DNA of 64,000 bases from Archegozetes longisetosus (taxonomy: Eukaryota; Arthropoda; Arachnida; Sarcoptiformes; Trhypochthoniidae). Position 1 is the stretch's first letter. Each line of letters opens with the position of its first letter. Of the stretch, positions 11,601 to 24,300 are shown one piece after another. The position numbers were made by a program, and so were the translations under genes. The stretch covers positions 186,001-250,000 of the forward strand of contig JAEMBT020000001.1 in NCBI GenBank assembly GCA_018873245.2. Direction: 5' to 3'. The notes beneath the pieces are model-generated. The model did no database searches. It was not told where the DNA came from and saw only the letters and a list, made by a program, of their open reading frames with translations.

Positions 11601-11832
11601 ATTCTCAAATGAATCAAAATTTGCATAAGGCCTACATGTATGTCAAAATTAATTCGCATATATTTGCATATCTTTGTTTACATTAAGTTTTCTGTTTGCA
11701 AACAAATTTTAAAGAAACGGTTCTCGTGTTATGGTTGAAAACTTGTGTCTTGCTGATGCACAGGAGGGTATCTCTGCGTTTGTTGGCAAGAGAACGCCTA
11801 AATGGTCTCATACTGACAATAAAGTGCACTGA
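5700..11832 (+). CDS. ECHDC3: Enoyl-CoA hydratase domain-containing protein 3
   Basis: Eight coding exons: 5700-5747, 5841-6001, 6644-6770, 10132-10237, 10338-10532, 11390-11448, 11531-11637 and 11715-11832. They join in frame to 306 residues, close to the vertebrate length of about 300. ECHDC3 is a mitochondrial crotonase-fold protein linked to lipid metabolism; its substrate is not settled. Landmarks in order: TITLNNPKKR|NVLSLSM, FSSGHDLKEL (oxyanion-hole region), AAAAGCQLVASCDIAIA, GLFCSTPGVAVSRA, EGISAFVGKRTPKWSH. The first exon is only 48 bases and encodes a basic start (MFKNVIKRPVFGRTTN) with a GTAAGA donor. It gives the protein a presequence-like N-terminus, so I prefer it to the ATG at 5856. 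Intron 3 (6771-10131) carries a complete transposon. AATAAA at 11881-11886. Confidence 0.88.
7786..9176 (+). mobile_element. Complete Tc1/mariner-superfamily (DD34E) transposon in ECHDC3 intron 3
   Basis: A 1391-bp element flanked by TA on both sides (7784-7785 and 9177-9178), the target duplication of this superfamily. The ends are inverted: TTGCACTGCTATTTGT on the left against TTGCATTGCTATTTGT read inward from the right. Each terminal region of about 90 bases has three copies of CTATTTGT: left 7794-7801, 7846-7853, 7867-7874; right, inverted, 9161-9168, 9110-9117, 9089-9096 (the last reads CTATTTGC). Distances from the element end match (8, 59-60 and 80-81 bases), so these are likely transposase sites. 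Sequence between the motifs has diverged. The open transposase frame and paired ends suggest a young insertion. Confidence 0.9.
7923..9017 (+). CDS. DD34E transposase (Tc1/mariner/IS630 superfamily)
   Basis: Uninterrupted ORF of 364 codons. The ATG at 7977 (MEDITQLIASDI) would give 346 residues and is the likelier start, as the first 18 residues look like leader sequence. Order of domains: N-terminal helix-turn-helix (KLIVAKMNSGSKAKEVAKMF), basic linker (KKQTGRRKS), a second winged-helix-like segment, then the DDE nuclease. The catalytic residues are visible as LDETG (first D), LIMDNVRFHK (second D) and PYSPFLNPIENL (E), with 34 residues between the second D and the E. This spacing is that of Tc1-like elements, though the sequence is not close to canonical Tc1 or mariner that I recall. 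It should cut and paste the element by the paired terminal repeats. No stop or frameshift is seen, so it may be active. Confidence 0.9.
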   Translation: MFIEQFKFRSNSFKFFIKMEDITQLIASDINTSRRKQKISNEIRKLIVAKMNSGSKAKEVAKMFNVKESAFREIYKVFQKEGRDEKKQTGRRKSVLSDWQKEKICDWVDEDCELTLKSLVEKCFDEWQIVISSSTVDRALKQFHYSFKRLTLIPERRNSPDVIEKRYRYAVEYNRLMPERERMFFLDETGVQIFSRSSYGRSAKGTRATKNVRQLRSRNYSISTAMNHESLFFFEIQDKAYNAEDYGLFLSKLIEHLRLNNICGAYLIMDNVRFHKTELIVNLIQSHGHHAVFLPPYSPFLNPIENLFNQWKSMIRRCQSNNEDELYQAVHSTSEFISSQNCSNYYKNMEKYIFPSLNREIIEN

Positions 11833-11880
11833 AAACATATAATGTTCACTAAATGCAGCAAAAAATTGTGCTAATCATAT

Positions 11881-11886
11881 AATAAA
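11881..11886 (+). terminator. Polyadenylation signal of ECHDC3
   Basis: AATAAA about 49 bases after the TGA at 11830-11832. Confidence 0.55.
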
Positions 11887-12484
11887 TGCTAATTGAATTG
11901 TAAACTATTTATACAGGAGCAAATTACACTCTCCAATCATGACTCTCTACAGACAAAACACTATGCATTATCTAACGAAAACTATATTCTTGAATCATTT
12001 AGGAGCATCACCTTAAATATTTAGCAAAAAATGAAAGCTTTGGGCAATAAATAGTAAGCAATCATTTATTTGAGAGCAGCTTAATAGCAACATTTATCAT
12101 TGTTTAAATCTTATTTTTATAGGCAAAACAGCATTTTGTTCAAATCGTATTTTAATATAAAGATGAAAATGTCAATATGTAGATTATATGAATGTATCTT
12201 AATGTGTTTATCGAAATAACAAATTTGTTTACAATAAAATACATAAACTGCAACAATTATAACGAGATTCAAGTATCTTTGCCATTAATGGCCTCTTCAG
12301 AATAGGAATTAGTTGTTTAACTTAAGTAACTTATGGCACACAGATTATCAACTGCATACTGAACTCAATTGAATTTTTATGATTTATACTTGCTGTTCAC
12401 TCAACTAATTGCCTCGTATGATGCGAACACGTGTTTAACAACATAGAATACAGTACATTAAAAATAATTTGACAGCAACCAAAT
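11887..12484. other. Intergenic, 3' flank of a LINE relic
   Basis: AT-rich sequence with no frame of interest. The part next to 12485 may be the decayed 3' tail of the LINE relic on the - strand. Confidence 0.35.
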
Positions 12485-13290
12485 TTATTTAAGAACAATA
12501 AAATGAACCATTTCAAAAGTCTTAAAATTATCAATTCTGCCAACATATACATCAATTTGGTTGAAAATTTTGACTCCCGAATAAAGGATAGAGTTAAGAG
12601 AAGCATTCCAATCACTTTTAGGTAAAATTAACTCATTTGTTGAACATTTAGTACTTGGGTGTTCTTTAAAATTAAAAACCAATTAATTCTAAAAGCAGAT
12701 AATTTGCCTAAACACTTGCGTATAATACATGAAAAATCGTTTGTCCTTTAGATCAAAAGAATTCGATTGAGTCCTGTTAAAGGAACCGAATAAACTGAAT
12801 CAGAAGAACATACTATTGTATTTGCTTGTTTTTGAAGCCTGACAACACTTTCTAAATGTGATTCGTAAGTAAAACCATAAACACAGATTCCGTAACCGAA
12901 AATCGGTCAAATGGGTCACTTGTAAACTAAATTCAATGATTTTTTAAGCAAAACGTCGGTACCCTTTGCTTAAAAACTTAGCCTATTGACAATTTTATCG
13001 CTAATATAATTGATTTTTGAAAGGGAGCCTATCATCGAAAATGATTCCAAAAATTTTCGGTTTATTGACTCCACTCATAGCGCTATTATCAATGTTTATA
13101 TTGAAATGATCACAAGAATCACTCGAAAGGTTTATCAACATATAGTTAGATTTACCTATGTTAGAGAAAGTTTATTACAGTTCATCCAAATATTGATACG
13201 AACATAAGATCTGTTGATTTTTGGTTCCAAACGGTCATAGTTATCACAAGAGAAAACAATAGTACTATGATTGATACATAGAAAAATATT
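12485..13290 (-). mobile_element. Decayed non-LTR retrotransposon (LINE) reverse transcriptase fragment
   Basis: Read on the - strand with frameshifts and stops, this shows the usual order of a LINE pol C-terminus. A degraded catalytic box (LCINHSTIVFS where YADDT is expected) is followed by NIWMNCNKLSL, then KPKIFGIIFDDRLPF, YISDKIVNRLSF after a frameshift, YGICVYGFTYESHLE, and finally NSILYSGVKIFNQIDVY in the last open segment (12485-12682). The order matches CR1/Jockey-like LINE families. The catalytic aspartates are lost and several frames are needed, so it is dead. The 5' part of the element is not recognisable. Confidence 0.7.
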
Positions 13291-16200
13291 TGGCCCGAAA
13301 TATTAACTATAGATAAATGATTCATTTATATAGTACCAGTAGACGTCATTTTGTTGGTGTTAAATTGAAGATCTAATACTACTTTGATAGTGGGGTAATC
13401 AATAGAGTACTTCAGATGTAAAGATCAGTGCGTAATATATTATTTTAAAATAGGCCAAACTGAGATCCAATCTGAACACTTTGGCTCGAACTCTAAGATT
13501 ATCTGTTACTTATCCGTTTTGTGTTTGACCACTGTGTTTCTAATTGCTGTTCATAGTGCTGATAAGTTGATATACATTCAATTTTGACAAAAGGTTCAAT
13601 CTTGAATTTGTGTTACACGTTATCATTGTATTAAATGTATGATTTTTCGTGCAAGGCATTCAATAAAACGAATGCATGTCAACAATATTAAAAGTTTTGA
13701 CGGACTTCACACAAAAATCGATATATTTGTGGTAACAGTTATGTGAATATATATTTTAGTATTATTTTTGTTGACCCCATAACATATAACATGATTATAT
13801 TGGCCTTGACTTAAGCTCAAACATTTTTGTAATAGTTTTTATACAGATCCAGAGCCATAAATACATGCTATACATAATAAAAACTCCACCCTTTCATATA
13901 CAAAATTAGTATTTCAAATGGTCTTTCGTTTGGTTAATTTTGTGCACCAATTATTTTTTAGGATCACGAATCACGAATTTAACTGTTCAATAATGAATTA
14001 GTACTTTTGTTTTATAAATTACGATTAGTCTTTTTAAACTTTTACTAATGTTTCACTTTGATTGCTGCTAACAAAACATAATATTCTATTTGATAAAATT
14101 TGATCTCAAATAAGTTTGTCTAAACTTTGAGGTTTCCATCTTTTACTTTAATTATTTCGTACATTGAGAAAAAATTACCTCATTTGTGGAATAACTCATG
14201 TGTAGCATTATTTAGCTAATATAAAATTGTAATTTAATTAATTTTATGCAATTTGTGCAGACTCGCAATTTCTCAGGCCCTATACAACTCGTAATAAACG
14301 AAATCATTTTAAAACTCTTTTCAAATTATTCCATAAGTGATCATCAATACTTATGCGTGTATTTACGGATCGGTTCTGACCAAACATTAAATAGAAAATA
14401 CATTCAATAGCAATAGAGATAGTACAGTATCGCTATAGATTCCTATGCAAACAATATAATGTAAAAGTCTGATTGAAAATATTGAAAACGGATCAAGTCG
14501 GCTTTTAAGGTTTGCAATCACTAAAATAGAACTTGGATATTTGTTTGCAATTTTCAGCTTTATATCTTTATCAAAAGTTCAATTGACTCGTTTGACTAAA
14601 ATTAAAAATGATCAGGCAAATTTTCAGTTTTTCAACCTTTTATTAAACACCTGATAATTTGTGTGATTAGATCTATTATTAACTTTATTAGAGATTAGTT
14701 TGACGTTCAATAATGCAAAGAAGTTATTGAACAGAAAAACTGTGAACGAATGGTCAACTGAGAGGAGAGCTAAATAAAGCGGATTTTGTCAATTTCCGTT
14801 CACAAGAACAAGAGTAGCCTTTTGTTACAGGACTTAAACGTGATTACAGTTAAATTCTTTAGCGAGAAACAGACTTTGGGCGCATTTGGGATTTAGTCAT
14901 GAGTTAGTTGTTGAAAGTGTTCCATTTCTTAACGGATATCTAACATGAAATGTTCATTAAAGTTTTTCCGTTTTGTTTCGCTTTTAAGCCTTAACACATT
15001 GACTTTTAATCTAGTGAACGGTTTCGTTTTTCTTAAGTATTAATTTTTCTATGAAACCAATAAATTGTTTTACACTCTGTTTCCTTAACTTTTGGTCACA
15101 TCATTTTAGGTTCAATTTTGAATTGACGGCTTGCAATATGGTATTACAACGCCGCATCTATCAAATCATTAAGAGCACTAGTATTCAAAATCAATTGTAT
15201 TGTTGAGTGAGATCTGCTTTCAGAAAAATTCTTATATCTAAATGTAAAATTTGCTGCAGTATTGAGTTTGCCTCAATTCATTTTGTTGACAAATCTAATG
15301 TGTTGGTTTGCAAACCTATTAAAATTGATATTCACGTCATGGCATTCCAGCTATTTTATTATCGATTTCGTTAAGTGTAATGGTTATGTCCTGTAATCAT
15401 ATTAAATAGAAATAGGAATTCGACAAACCAAAATGTAGTCTACCATATGAGGACTGTTATAAACAAAGTTATGATCAATTTTACTTTCAGTGTTTATTAT
15501 TCAATATAGAAAAATGAGTAATTCGGTGAAAAATTGGTAGAAAAGTTGAATAACTTGAAAAATGATAGGGACACTACATATTTTTGATAATCAAATTATT
15601 TATTTGTGACGATCATTCCACATTAAAACCAATTGAATCAATAGTTTTGACGAATTTGTCAGGATATTTATCATAAAAAATAAATGGCAGCTTTTTTACA
15701 ATCGCAATATCCCGTTCACTGGCTCTCTGAGTGAAACAATTAAAAGCTGGTTCTTTATGTTTTGGCTAAGGCTGAAGTATTATTACTATATTTGATGATG
15801 TATTGAACGATCACTACTCTAAATGTTGAGTAAGCGAACTGAACATCTTTGCGTTTGATTGAATGCTACGAACAATTATCTCAGTACTTATAGCAAAACA
15901 GAGCCAACACTCTATAGCTCAGCCAAATCCATTTATTCATTTGGCCATTGATAAGACCAATTGAGAATAGTCGTGAATGTTTGAGTGCCAATTTTTCGTA
16001 TAAGTCTCTAGTGGATAGCACTCCAATTCGGCTAACTTAATAATTAATTTAAAATTTATTAAATGTTTGATCGAAACACATGATTTAAGTTGTTTTGAGA
16101 CAAGTGAAGAAAATGACTTCACTCACAAAACAAAAGTTAGACATGTTAAATGAAAACAAATAGGTTTTTGCTAAAACATTCACAGTCGAAATACAGTGAA

Positions 16201-18331
16201 TGCAAGTTTAACTCATTTGTAAAATTGTTGAGTCTTGGCGTAAAATATCGTTTCAATTTTGTCTAAATGTAATGTATGTTTCTTTAATACTGGAAAAAAC
16301 ATCTGAACTAACATTGTTATGTAGTATATATAGCAGTACAGTAATGCACACTATAGTAACTCTTCAAGTGAATTTAGTTCATTACTGAAAAGAGCAAAAG
16401 CATATGTCGTGAGTTGAAAATTCAATGAGCTTTCACTAAATTGTCACGATTTAGTGTTCATTTCAAAGATCAGTTATTTTTTGTGTCATATTTTACTCTC
16501 ATCTTTTAGTCAAATTCTATAAAAATCGTCTTTCGCAAGTAGATCAGATCGAATGAGTGACACTAACATTCAAACTGATATTTTTCACACATAGAAAGGT
16601 CATCTATTTTTACGAACAGTCTAGAAAATAAATTTTTGGTTTTACCAAATAAAAATAATATCGAACATGTACATTAAGTATAAAAGCATTTTAGGCTCAT
16701 TTAATACTTTTGATAACCATTTAGATTTGGATGAGTCCGCACATCTATTAGAAGTAGGTAATATTTTTTTATTATCAATAAATTTGCATAAATAAGCTAC
16801 TAAATTCGATTCAATCATCTTAATTTGAAGGAAATAGCAATAATAGTTAAGTTTTATTTTCAGTGTATGGCTAAAAGTTTTCAAAAATTGTTTATTTTGC
16901 TCGATTCATGTTTCAAAGAGTTTTTTTAACAAAATGTCAAACCATTATAACGACAGAACTTAAACATGTCTATTTTTAGTTACTTATTGATGATAGCAGT
17001 TGCAAATTGAAATAAACACTTTAAAAGCCAAAATTTATTCTTAATTTTGACTTGGAAATGGTTGCGAAATTGTGCCATTGTGGTCTGCTTTCAAAGCTTT
17101 TCGTGAACAATTTATAGTGGTAATTTTGCTTAGAGCCAAACCTAAATTTGCTTCTATTCTCTTCGTTCAATTAATTATATTTCGGATTTTCAGACTGCAC
17201 TCTAACCAATATCGCTATTTTTAATTAAGTCTTAGACTTAGTATTACTTATCTTGGAGTATAAGTGATACGAAATGTAATTTTTTACGATCTCGTAAAAG
17301 CTTGACTAGAACTGCAATAGTCTTTGAATAGAACTAAATAATTATATTCGATGATATATTTGAGCGGAAACTCCCATTTTACGAATATTAATATAGCGCT
17401 CAAGTTTGACTTATGCTTTTTTGACTCGTACAGTCAAAAAATAGAGCGAATTATTAACAATCTCTCGCTTGTTAATCCTTACGCTCACTCGTTAGATACA
17501 TCATAGTTTTGTCTAATATGAAAGTTCGCTATTGTATTATAAAACTTAGTTAGAACACTATAGCGTATAACTTATGGTAACGCATGCGCCTCATCACAGC
17601 TATTCCTGAATTCCGTTGTTGTAAGTCTACTCTTCACCTGAATCTCATAAGTATTCAACTGCTGACATTCTCAGAATGTTTTCTTCCCAAATGCCTTCTT
17701 TTCTGGCATAACTCGATCTTTGCATGAATTGCCTCAAAGCAATTATTTGAGTTTATATAAGAGAAATATTATAACAAATGAACGTCGTCCAAAGTTTTCG
17801 CACAAAGTTTTCAGCCTAAGATAAAATGTGCAAAAAGCGACTCAATGTTTGAGAAGCTCTGTTCGATACTCTTACTCAATCTGGACGAAAGTCACTCAAT
17901 TTAACGCTCAACTAATCTAAATATTAAATTCTAATTTTCTAAAGAGTAACTTAGTTTGAAATTAGGCGCTGAAAAACTTAATCTTACTGTTGTTGCCAAA
18001 TATTGTGGTTGTTCGTTAATTATTTGTTGATATAACCTGATTATATGGTAGAAGTCATTTGTAGAGAAATGAACCATTTTGTCGTGTCTTTCTTCAAAGT
18101 TAGTTTCCTCTGTAATTCAAGTTATCTTTATATGTGTCTTACGTGATCTTCATTCGTCGTACATTTATTTGGATTCTCTGTAACATATTTTCAATGAAAA
18201 TGCTTTAATTAATCAATTTGTATAATAATCAACGGAAGAAACTCAATAATCAATGTATTCATAATAGAATGTATTGACGACAGAATTGATAAATTATATA
18301 ATAAGTGCCACTGATATCATAATTAATAAAC
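13291..18331. other. Gene-poor intergenic region
   Basis: About 5 kb of AT-rich sequence without a reading frame or exon I can support. Short open frames (for example 15937-16122 and 16642-16884 on the - strand) have no recognisable content. The section nearest 18331 should hold the distal SLC35F promoter, but no clear TATA/initiator pair is seen. Confidence 0.5.
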
Positions 18332-21300
18332 ATGTGGCGAGGATTTGGTGCTGAAACTGAAGCAGAGCCTACACAAAGAAGTTATTTTCGGCCGCGAATA
18401 TCTTCTATTTCTGGGGTCTTGGCGATGACAAAACAACGCCTGTTCACCTCGACCATGCCATCGATGAAAGATGACATAGAAGGAGCGCACACATCATCAC
18501 ATACTTCTACATACAATTCGGCAATCAATCCATCAGTAATCGAATCATACGGTTTGGACACAAGAATTAATGGTATGTGCCTTACAGGTGCGAGGTGTCC
18601 TTCACCTCATAGGTCTTCATATGGAGATGTCATGGCATACTCCAGGTCTGCATCTGCTCGACCATCAATTGATTCGCAAACAGCTCATGCAGTCTATGGC
18701 AATGATCATTCAGGTATTAAAATCTTTGAGACTATAGTTCAATAGCAGTACTGAAAATTTCATAATTTATCAACAATCAATTAGAGCTTTTGGTAGTTTT
18801 AGACAAGTGCACAATCAGGATGAGGTTTAAATGTCTAATTATTTAAATAATTTATTTTTGATTTTCAATAAGATCTATCAATTTAAAGCTTTCAATTTGA
18901 AGCAATGACTCAGGTCGCTCAAGCTCTAAACGAATATGACTGACAAGATATCATTCTATAAAAGTTGACTATGTTCACAACCGAGTTCACTATGAAATAG
19001 TAAATAAGTTTTGACTTCCAATTTATCTTTAGAGTTCTTTTACTGTACAGCACTCGTACATGTTTTTAAATCTTGATTGTTATCTTTAAGATACAACAGA
19101 GTTTAAGTTTGAGTCAAGCCGATTTTAAGCTTGATCTTCAATTGAGATTTCGCATTTCAAGCTCGTATAGTTTTAGAATTCAGAATTCAATAATGAACTG
19201 ATTATGCATTATGTCTTAACTCATTACTTCAAAATATTATTCTTTAATGCTTTTCATGCAATTCTTATATAAAGAATTTCAAAATTAGGCCTCTAAGAGA
19301 ATGTCACGCAAGCTCTACTTTAATTACATACAAATTGAAAGAAACACAGAATTGCAGAGGAATACAAAACTTTTATTCTTTATGTTCGGGCTTAAACTAT
19401 TGCGTACGATACAGGATTGATCTTTTTATTATATGCAATTTTAGTCCTAAGAACCTAAAAAAAATCTTAATGATGTTCGAGACTCTATTTTGTTTATAAA
19501 TCATTTCCTTGATTGAAGGCAGAAAGATCTTAAACTGGTTTTTTGTTAGTCGAATCATAGCTCAGTTATAAGGGTAAACAAATCAATTTGGTTTCTTATA
19601 AATGACTAATTTCTAGGTATTTTTGGTCAGTTTTATTTCCAGGAAGGGCTTAAAATTAATCAAGTCACAAGATTAGAATATAATCGAGGATAAAAAAAGA
19701 AACTGAAATACATTATTCATGGGTCTAACCCAGATTCTTGTTATTCATGCTGTCAAATATTCAACATATTGTTTTGTCTCTAACATCATCGAACCTCCTA
19801 ATCGTAATTTTATCGCAATCGAAATACAAAGGAATTTATCATTTATGTGTGTTAACTTTTCATTTAAAAGATCCTAATTTTTGAAAAAGGGTTTGATTGT
19901 TAGTGAATTTGAGATTTTCAGGTTTAGAATTTGACTTCCGTCTAATATGGAGCGTTATGGATAGTTCAGGCCTAGTTTAATGAATAGCGCACAGGTATTG
20001 AATAATACTAATAAACCAAAATTTTAGTTTAAACTTAAGTTCAACATTTTAAATCAAATTTTTGCCAATTCATTTGATTACCTTGAGGCCTTGTTTACCC
20101 ATCATATCTCTGTATCATTCGATCCGCATTGTGATTACGCACATATTAATTTAAGTTTGAAATTTGGAAATGATAGTTTGTTACAACAAACATCGGTTAA
20201 TACAAGATTATTGAAATTGACAATTTTGTAAAACTTCATCAAACCGTTGAATTTAAATTTTTAAAAACGACTTTTAGCTACAAAGAATTTAAAGCACAGT
20301 ACATAACATCTATACGTTGAAAAATCGTTCAGTTTTCAATATGTTTCTGTTTTAAGAAATTCGAAACCAAATTAGTTCAAAACAAATCGATTTTTTCTCA
20401 GCTCAACAATGCTTTTTATCTGTCTTTTATATCTAAAATAAGAACTGAGGATATTTGGAATATGGAGCAGATTATCAATACTGTGTATGATTTACAGTAA
20501 GGGTTGGTCCACAATTTTATTAGAACAATAAAGACCTGTTCAAATTAGTCCAGCCCTTCTCAGTCTTCTACTCTAATACGAAACTATTTTTAAATTTAAC
20601 AATTCGTGTCACTCAATCTTCTTCGTTGGAAGAATTAAGCGTTCAAGCAGTTTATGATTTAGACAAATTTCAAGTCTTTTGAACCGCCAGATATTGAATT
20701 TGTTTTTGCAATCATAAGCGTTCACCTTTAAGTTTATTTTCCATAATGTGTTTCACTTCTTAAACTTGATATACTTCTTATCTTTGAACCATTGAAGGTA
20801 AATAAAAGAAGCATTTTTGACACCAACTTTTATTCATCTTATTTGATGATATTTGCTAACATAGTGTATTGTAACGCATCAGTGGTTTAGTTTTCAATTG
20901 CATTTTATGTTATTTTATTGGATTCTTTCATCAAATAGTCAAATAATGTACGCATACTTTTGTCAAATGACAGTGTTTGAATCAAAGTAAAAGCAAAATT
21001 TGATCATTTTCAATGCCGAAGTAAAACATTCAAATTAGTTTATTCAAATTGACATAAGTTTGACAAAACACTCAGCATATGCTTATATTCTATTGAAAAA
21101 TGTGTAAAACATTTGCATTTAATTTATAACCATTTTTATAACTCCTATTGATAAGGTTCTCAGCTTTCAAATTAGAAATGAATTAATTTCTCATCACTTA
21201 AATTTGATTACTCTGCTAAATGTTAATTCTAGAACTAATGAACTAAACGTAAAGTTTGTGCTGAACAAACTGTGACCAAATTTATATGATTTATAGAAAA

Positions 21301-24300
21301 TATTCAATCTATTTATTACTTTGATAAATGTTTCAGTAATATTGTTTTGAAAAATTGTAGCTTTTCATTTTTTAAGTGAAAAACTTTGGATTAATTTGTC
21401 ATTTATTAGAATCAATTTTTGCTTCATTTCACAACATTTAATGCATTTGATCGATCCATAAGGTGTGAAATGAGAAATGGTTCAAATTAGTCAGAAGACA
21501 TGCTCTATTTCTATGAAAAGCGTGTAATACCAGTTAATGCAATGTTTAATTTAGAGCTTAATTTAAATTGAAAAAGTGTTTCTAAACTGTTTCAAATGCA
21601 ATACTCTCGTGTGGAGATATCTGCTCGTAGTTACATATTAGTATTTGACAGTACAGCATCTAAACACTTAATCGCTTCATTTATCTCAATCACTTTAAAT
21701 GCACGTAAAACCTCATTCATTCTTATGATCCAAACCTTAATTTAAGCTTAGCAAAGCACTATTTTCTCAAAGTTTACTTTCTAAATTTTCGTTCAGTTCT
21801 GAGAAATCAAGTTCAGATTGTGGGCAATAAATGGATGCCAATACAATTTAAATATCTTATGCTTGCATTTTAGGATCAAATTTGAATCGACTTCAATCAA
21901 AAGTGCAAAATTAGTTTGAGTAAAAAACCGTATTTGTGTAGCATTACTTCATGGTCATTAGTACTCAATGTTGACTATCCGGTACTTTAAGCAAAATTTT
22001 TGGTGGCTTTATTAACTAAACAAACAAATATTAAAGAAGAATGAAGGCTTTTTCTTAAAATATCATAATTTTTCCTTCAAAGCTGGATAATAATATGAGT
22101 TAAGAAACTAAAATATAGCTTAAGTCGGTTCAAAATTATTATTATAATTTTACTTTAAAGTAATACTAGATAGACTAGATAGCAATTGTTTGCAACGTGT
22201 AATTTCATGAGATTCAAGTACTGAATGAACAATTAATTTAACTGGATATTAGTTATGCTTTGCTTTTCATTTGATTTACTCTTGGGTTTATTTTTGTTTA
22301 AAGCACATTTTTGTAATTTTCTGTATATCTATCTGGGCATGAAAGCTTAAAGTTACTGTATTTGTCTGTTTGCTGATTCTTATCTTAAATAATTGAATTT
22401 GATTACTCCTAAGTCTTGAGCTCTTAGTGACTGAGCACGCAATTGAAAAACAAAATATTAAGCAATAAATTGCACGGCACAAACGGGCACTTAATCTTCA
22501 GTTTAAATTGTAATATTGAGGTCAACGTTGTTTTAACACTAGGAGATATAAGTATTAATTCAAAGCACTTTTTATCATTGTGTATGTGATGCTATAACAC
22601 AACTGGAGTCTAAATTCATATTCAGAGTGATGATAAATGTATGCGATTGACAACACTTGAAGTTCTAAGGTAATTCTAATGTGTGTGTCGTGTAATTGAG
22701 AAATTTTCAACATTTTTAGCCCTCCAGCTATAATCAATCTTAAATTCCATTTTCGAACTTAATCGTAATAAAATCAAACGTGTTTGATGGATAGGTTGAT
22801 TGTCCGATGTTTTTGTGCTCATAATTGCTCTTAACGTTGAGCGAAAATCTGGCTTCAATCTCTATTCTTTAAAAGTGTTTTCGACTTATCACTATATTGG
22901 TAGCAATCTCTCGAATCTAAGAGTTTGGGCTTAACTGCGTTAGAACACGAACCACAACATATTTATAAATATACGCGACTAAGAGAACAAACAAGTCACA
23001 GTTATTTCAAATAACACAAAAAGCATCAAAATACGCTTAAATTGTAAGAGTTTATAAGAGATATTATATTTGACAAAAATTGTCAACATTTGGGAACACA
23101 TTTTTCAATGATGTTGACGGCCTGTTTCGAATACCTCTCCGATCATAAGTTAGTTGCAAAGCATATCAATCAGGAGTTTGTGGCAAACATTTGATGGATC
23201 GTTGGCGAAGAAGCACTTCATAAATATATAAATACATTTGTGTGAATTTCGCTCAAAGGAAAAAACAGTTGGTTATATTTATCGTTCATGTTGTTTGCGT
23301 TTGTTTCATATTTTGAACTGCAAAAAATGTTTATTTTAAGTATCAATATTTGTAATATTATTGAAACTGTCTTTCAACCAACTCATGAGTTGATTCGAAG
23401 TGAATATTATCAATATTTACTAGTTATTAATATGTTATTAGTCTTCTGCTTTCGAATTACAGGCATAAAAAAGAATTTTCAACTGAAAATATCAGTCAAT
23501 AGATTTGAAGATAAATATTAAATAAAGTTTGATAAAGCGACAAATACAAATCATTTTAATTTTTCTCATAAAAATGACTGCTTTGCGCAAAATCCTTTAA
23601 ACCAATTATTGTTAATCTCTTGAATATTAATTTTGATAATTAATTATTCTCGTGAAAGAGTAGTAAATCTGAAATGATATGCTCTCTGTTAGCCGTTGGT
23701 TGCTTGCGAGAATCTAAATCAAATTGGATTTTCATTCAAATTTATTAGCATCAAAACCTTTTATGTGATACATAAAACTAGTGTTAGCTTAACGCTTCAA
23801 GGCAAAAGTAAACAAAGTCAAATTGAGATACAGAAACTACCAGACATCGCACAAAACTAGAAAACTTGCATTTGTTGCGTAATTCAAGTGAATGAGAAAT
23901 TTTCATTGCAATATAAATATGTCGTTGTAATACTGTATAAGCTTTTTATTTCGAATTTGGGCAAATTAAAACTTTTTTGATGCAGTTAGGAGATTTCATT
24001 TGATTAAACTAAGCCCTTTGTTACGGTTGCCAGGTATCTTCCGAGTTGAACCTGGAGCTTAAAAATAAAAGAAGAGTCAAGTTCTACATTTTAAGTATTT
24101 TGCTTAAATCTTGGAAGTTTTAAATTAAACTTGAAGGTATAATTTACTCGGTTAATAGATAGATAAACTCGTGAAAGCATTTTAATAAGTGAGATTCAAA
24201 AAATGTTCAACCTAATGCTTAATTTAGATACTATTCAAAATTATATTGTAAAAGGGTTCAATTTAGAGACACCTTCAATTTTTTGACCAAAGTTTTGATT

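Noticed and set aside
23108-23194. Short coherent frame (MMLTACFEYLSDHKLVAKHI) after a TATA-like run
   Set aside because: Only 28 codons before a stop, no splice donor in frame and only a vague F-box flavour; not enough for a gene call.
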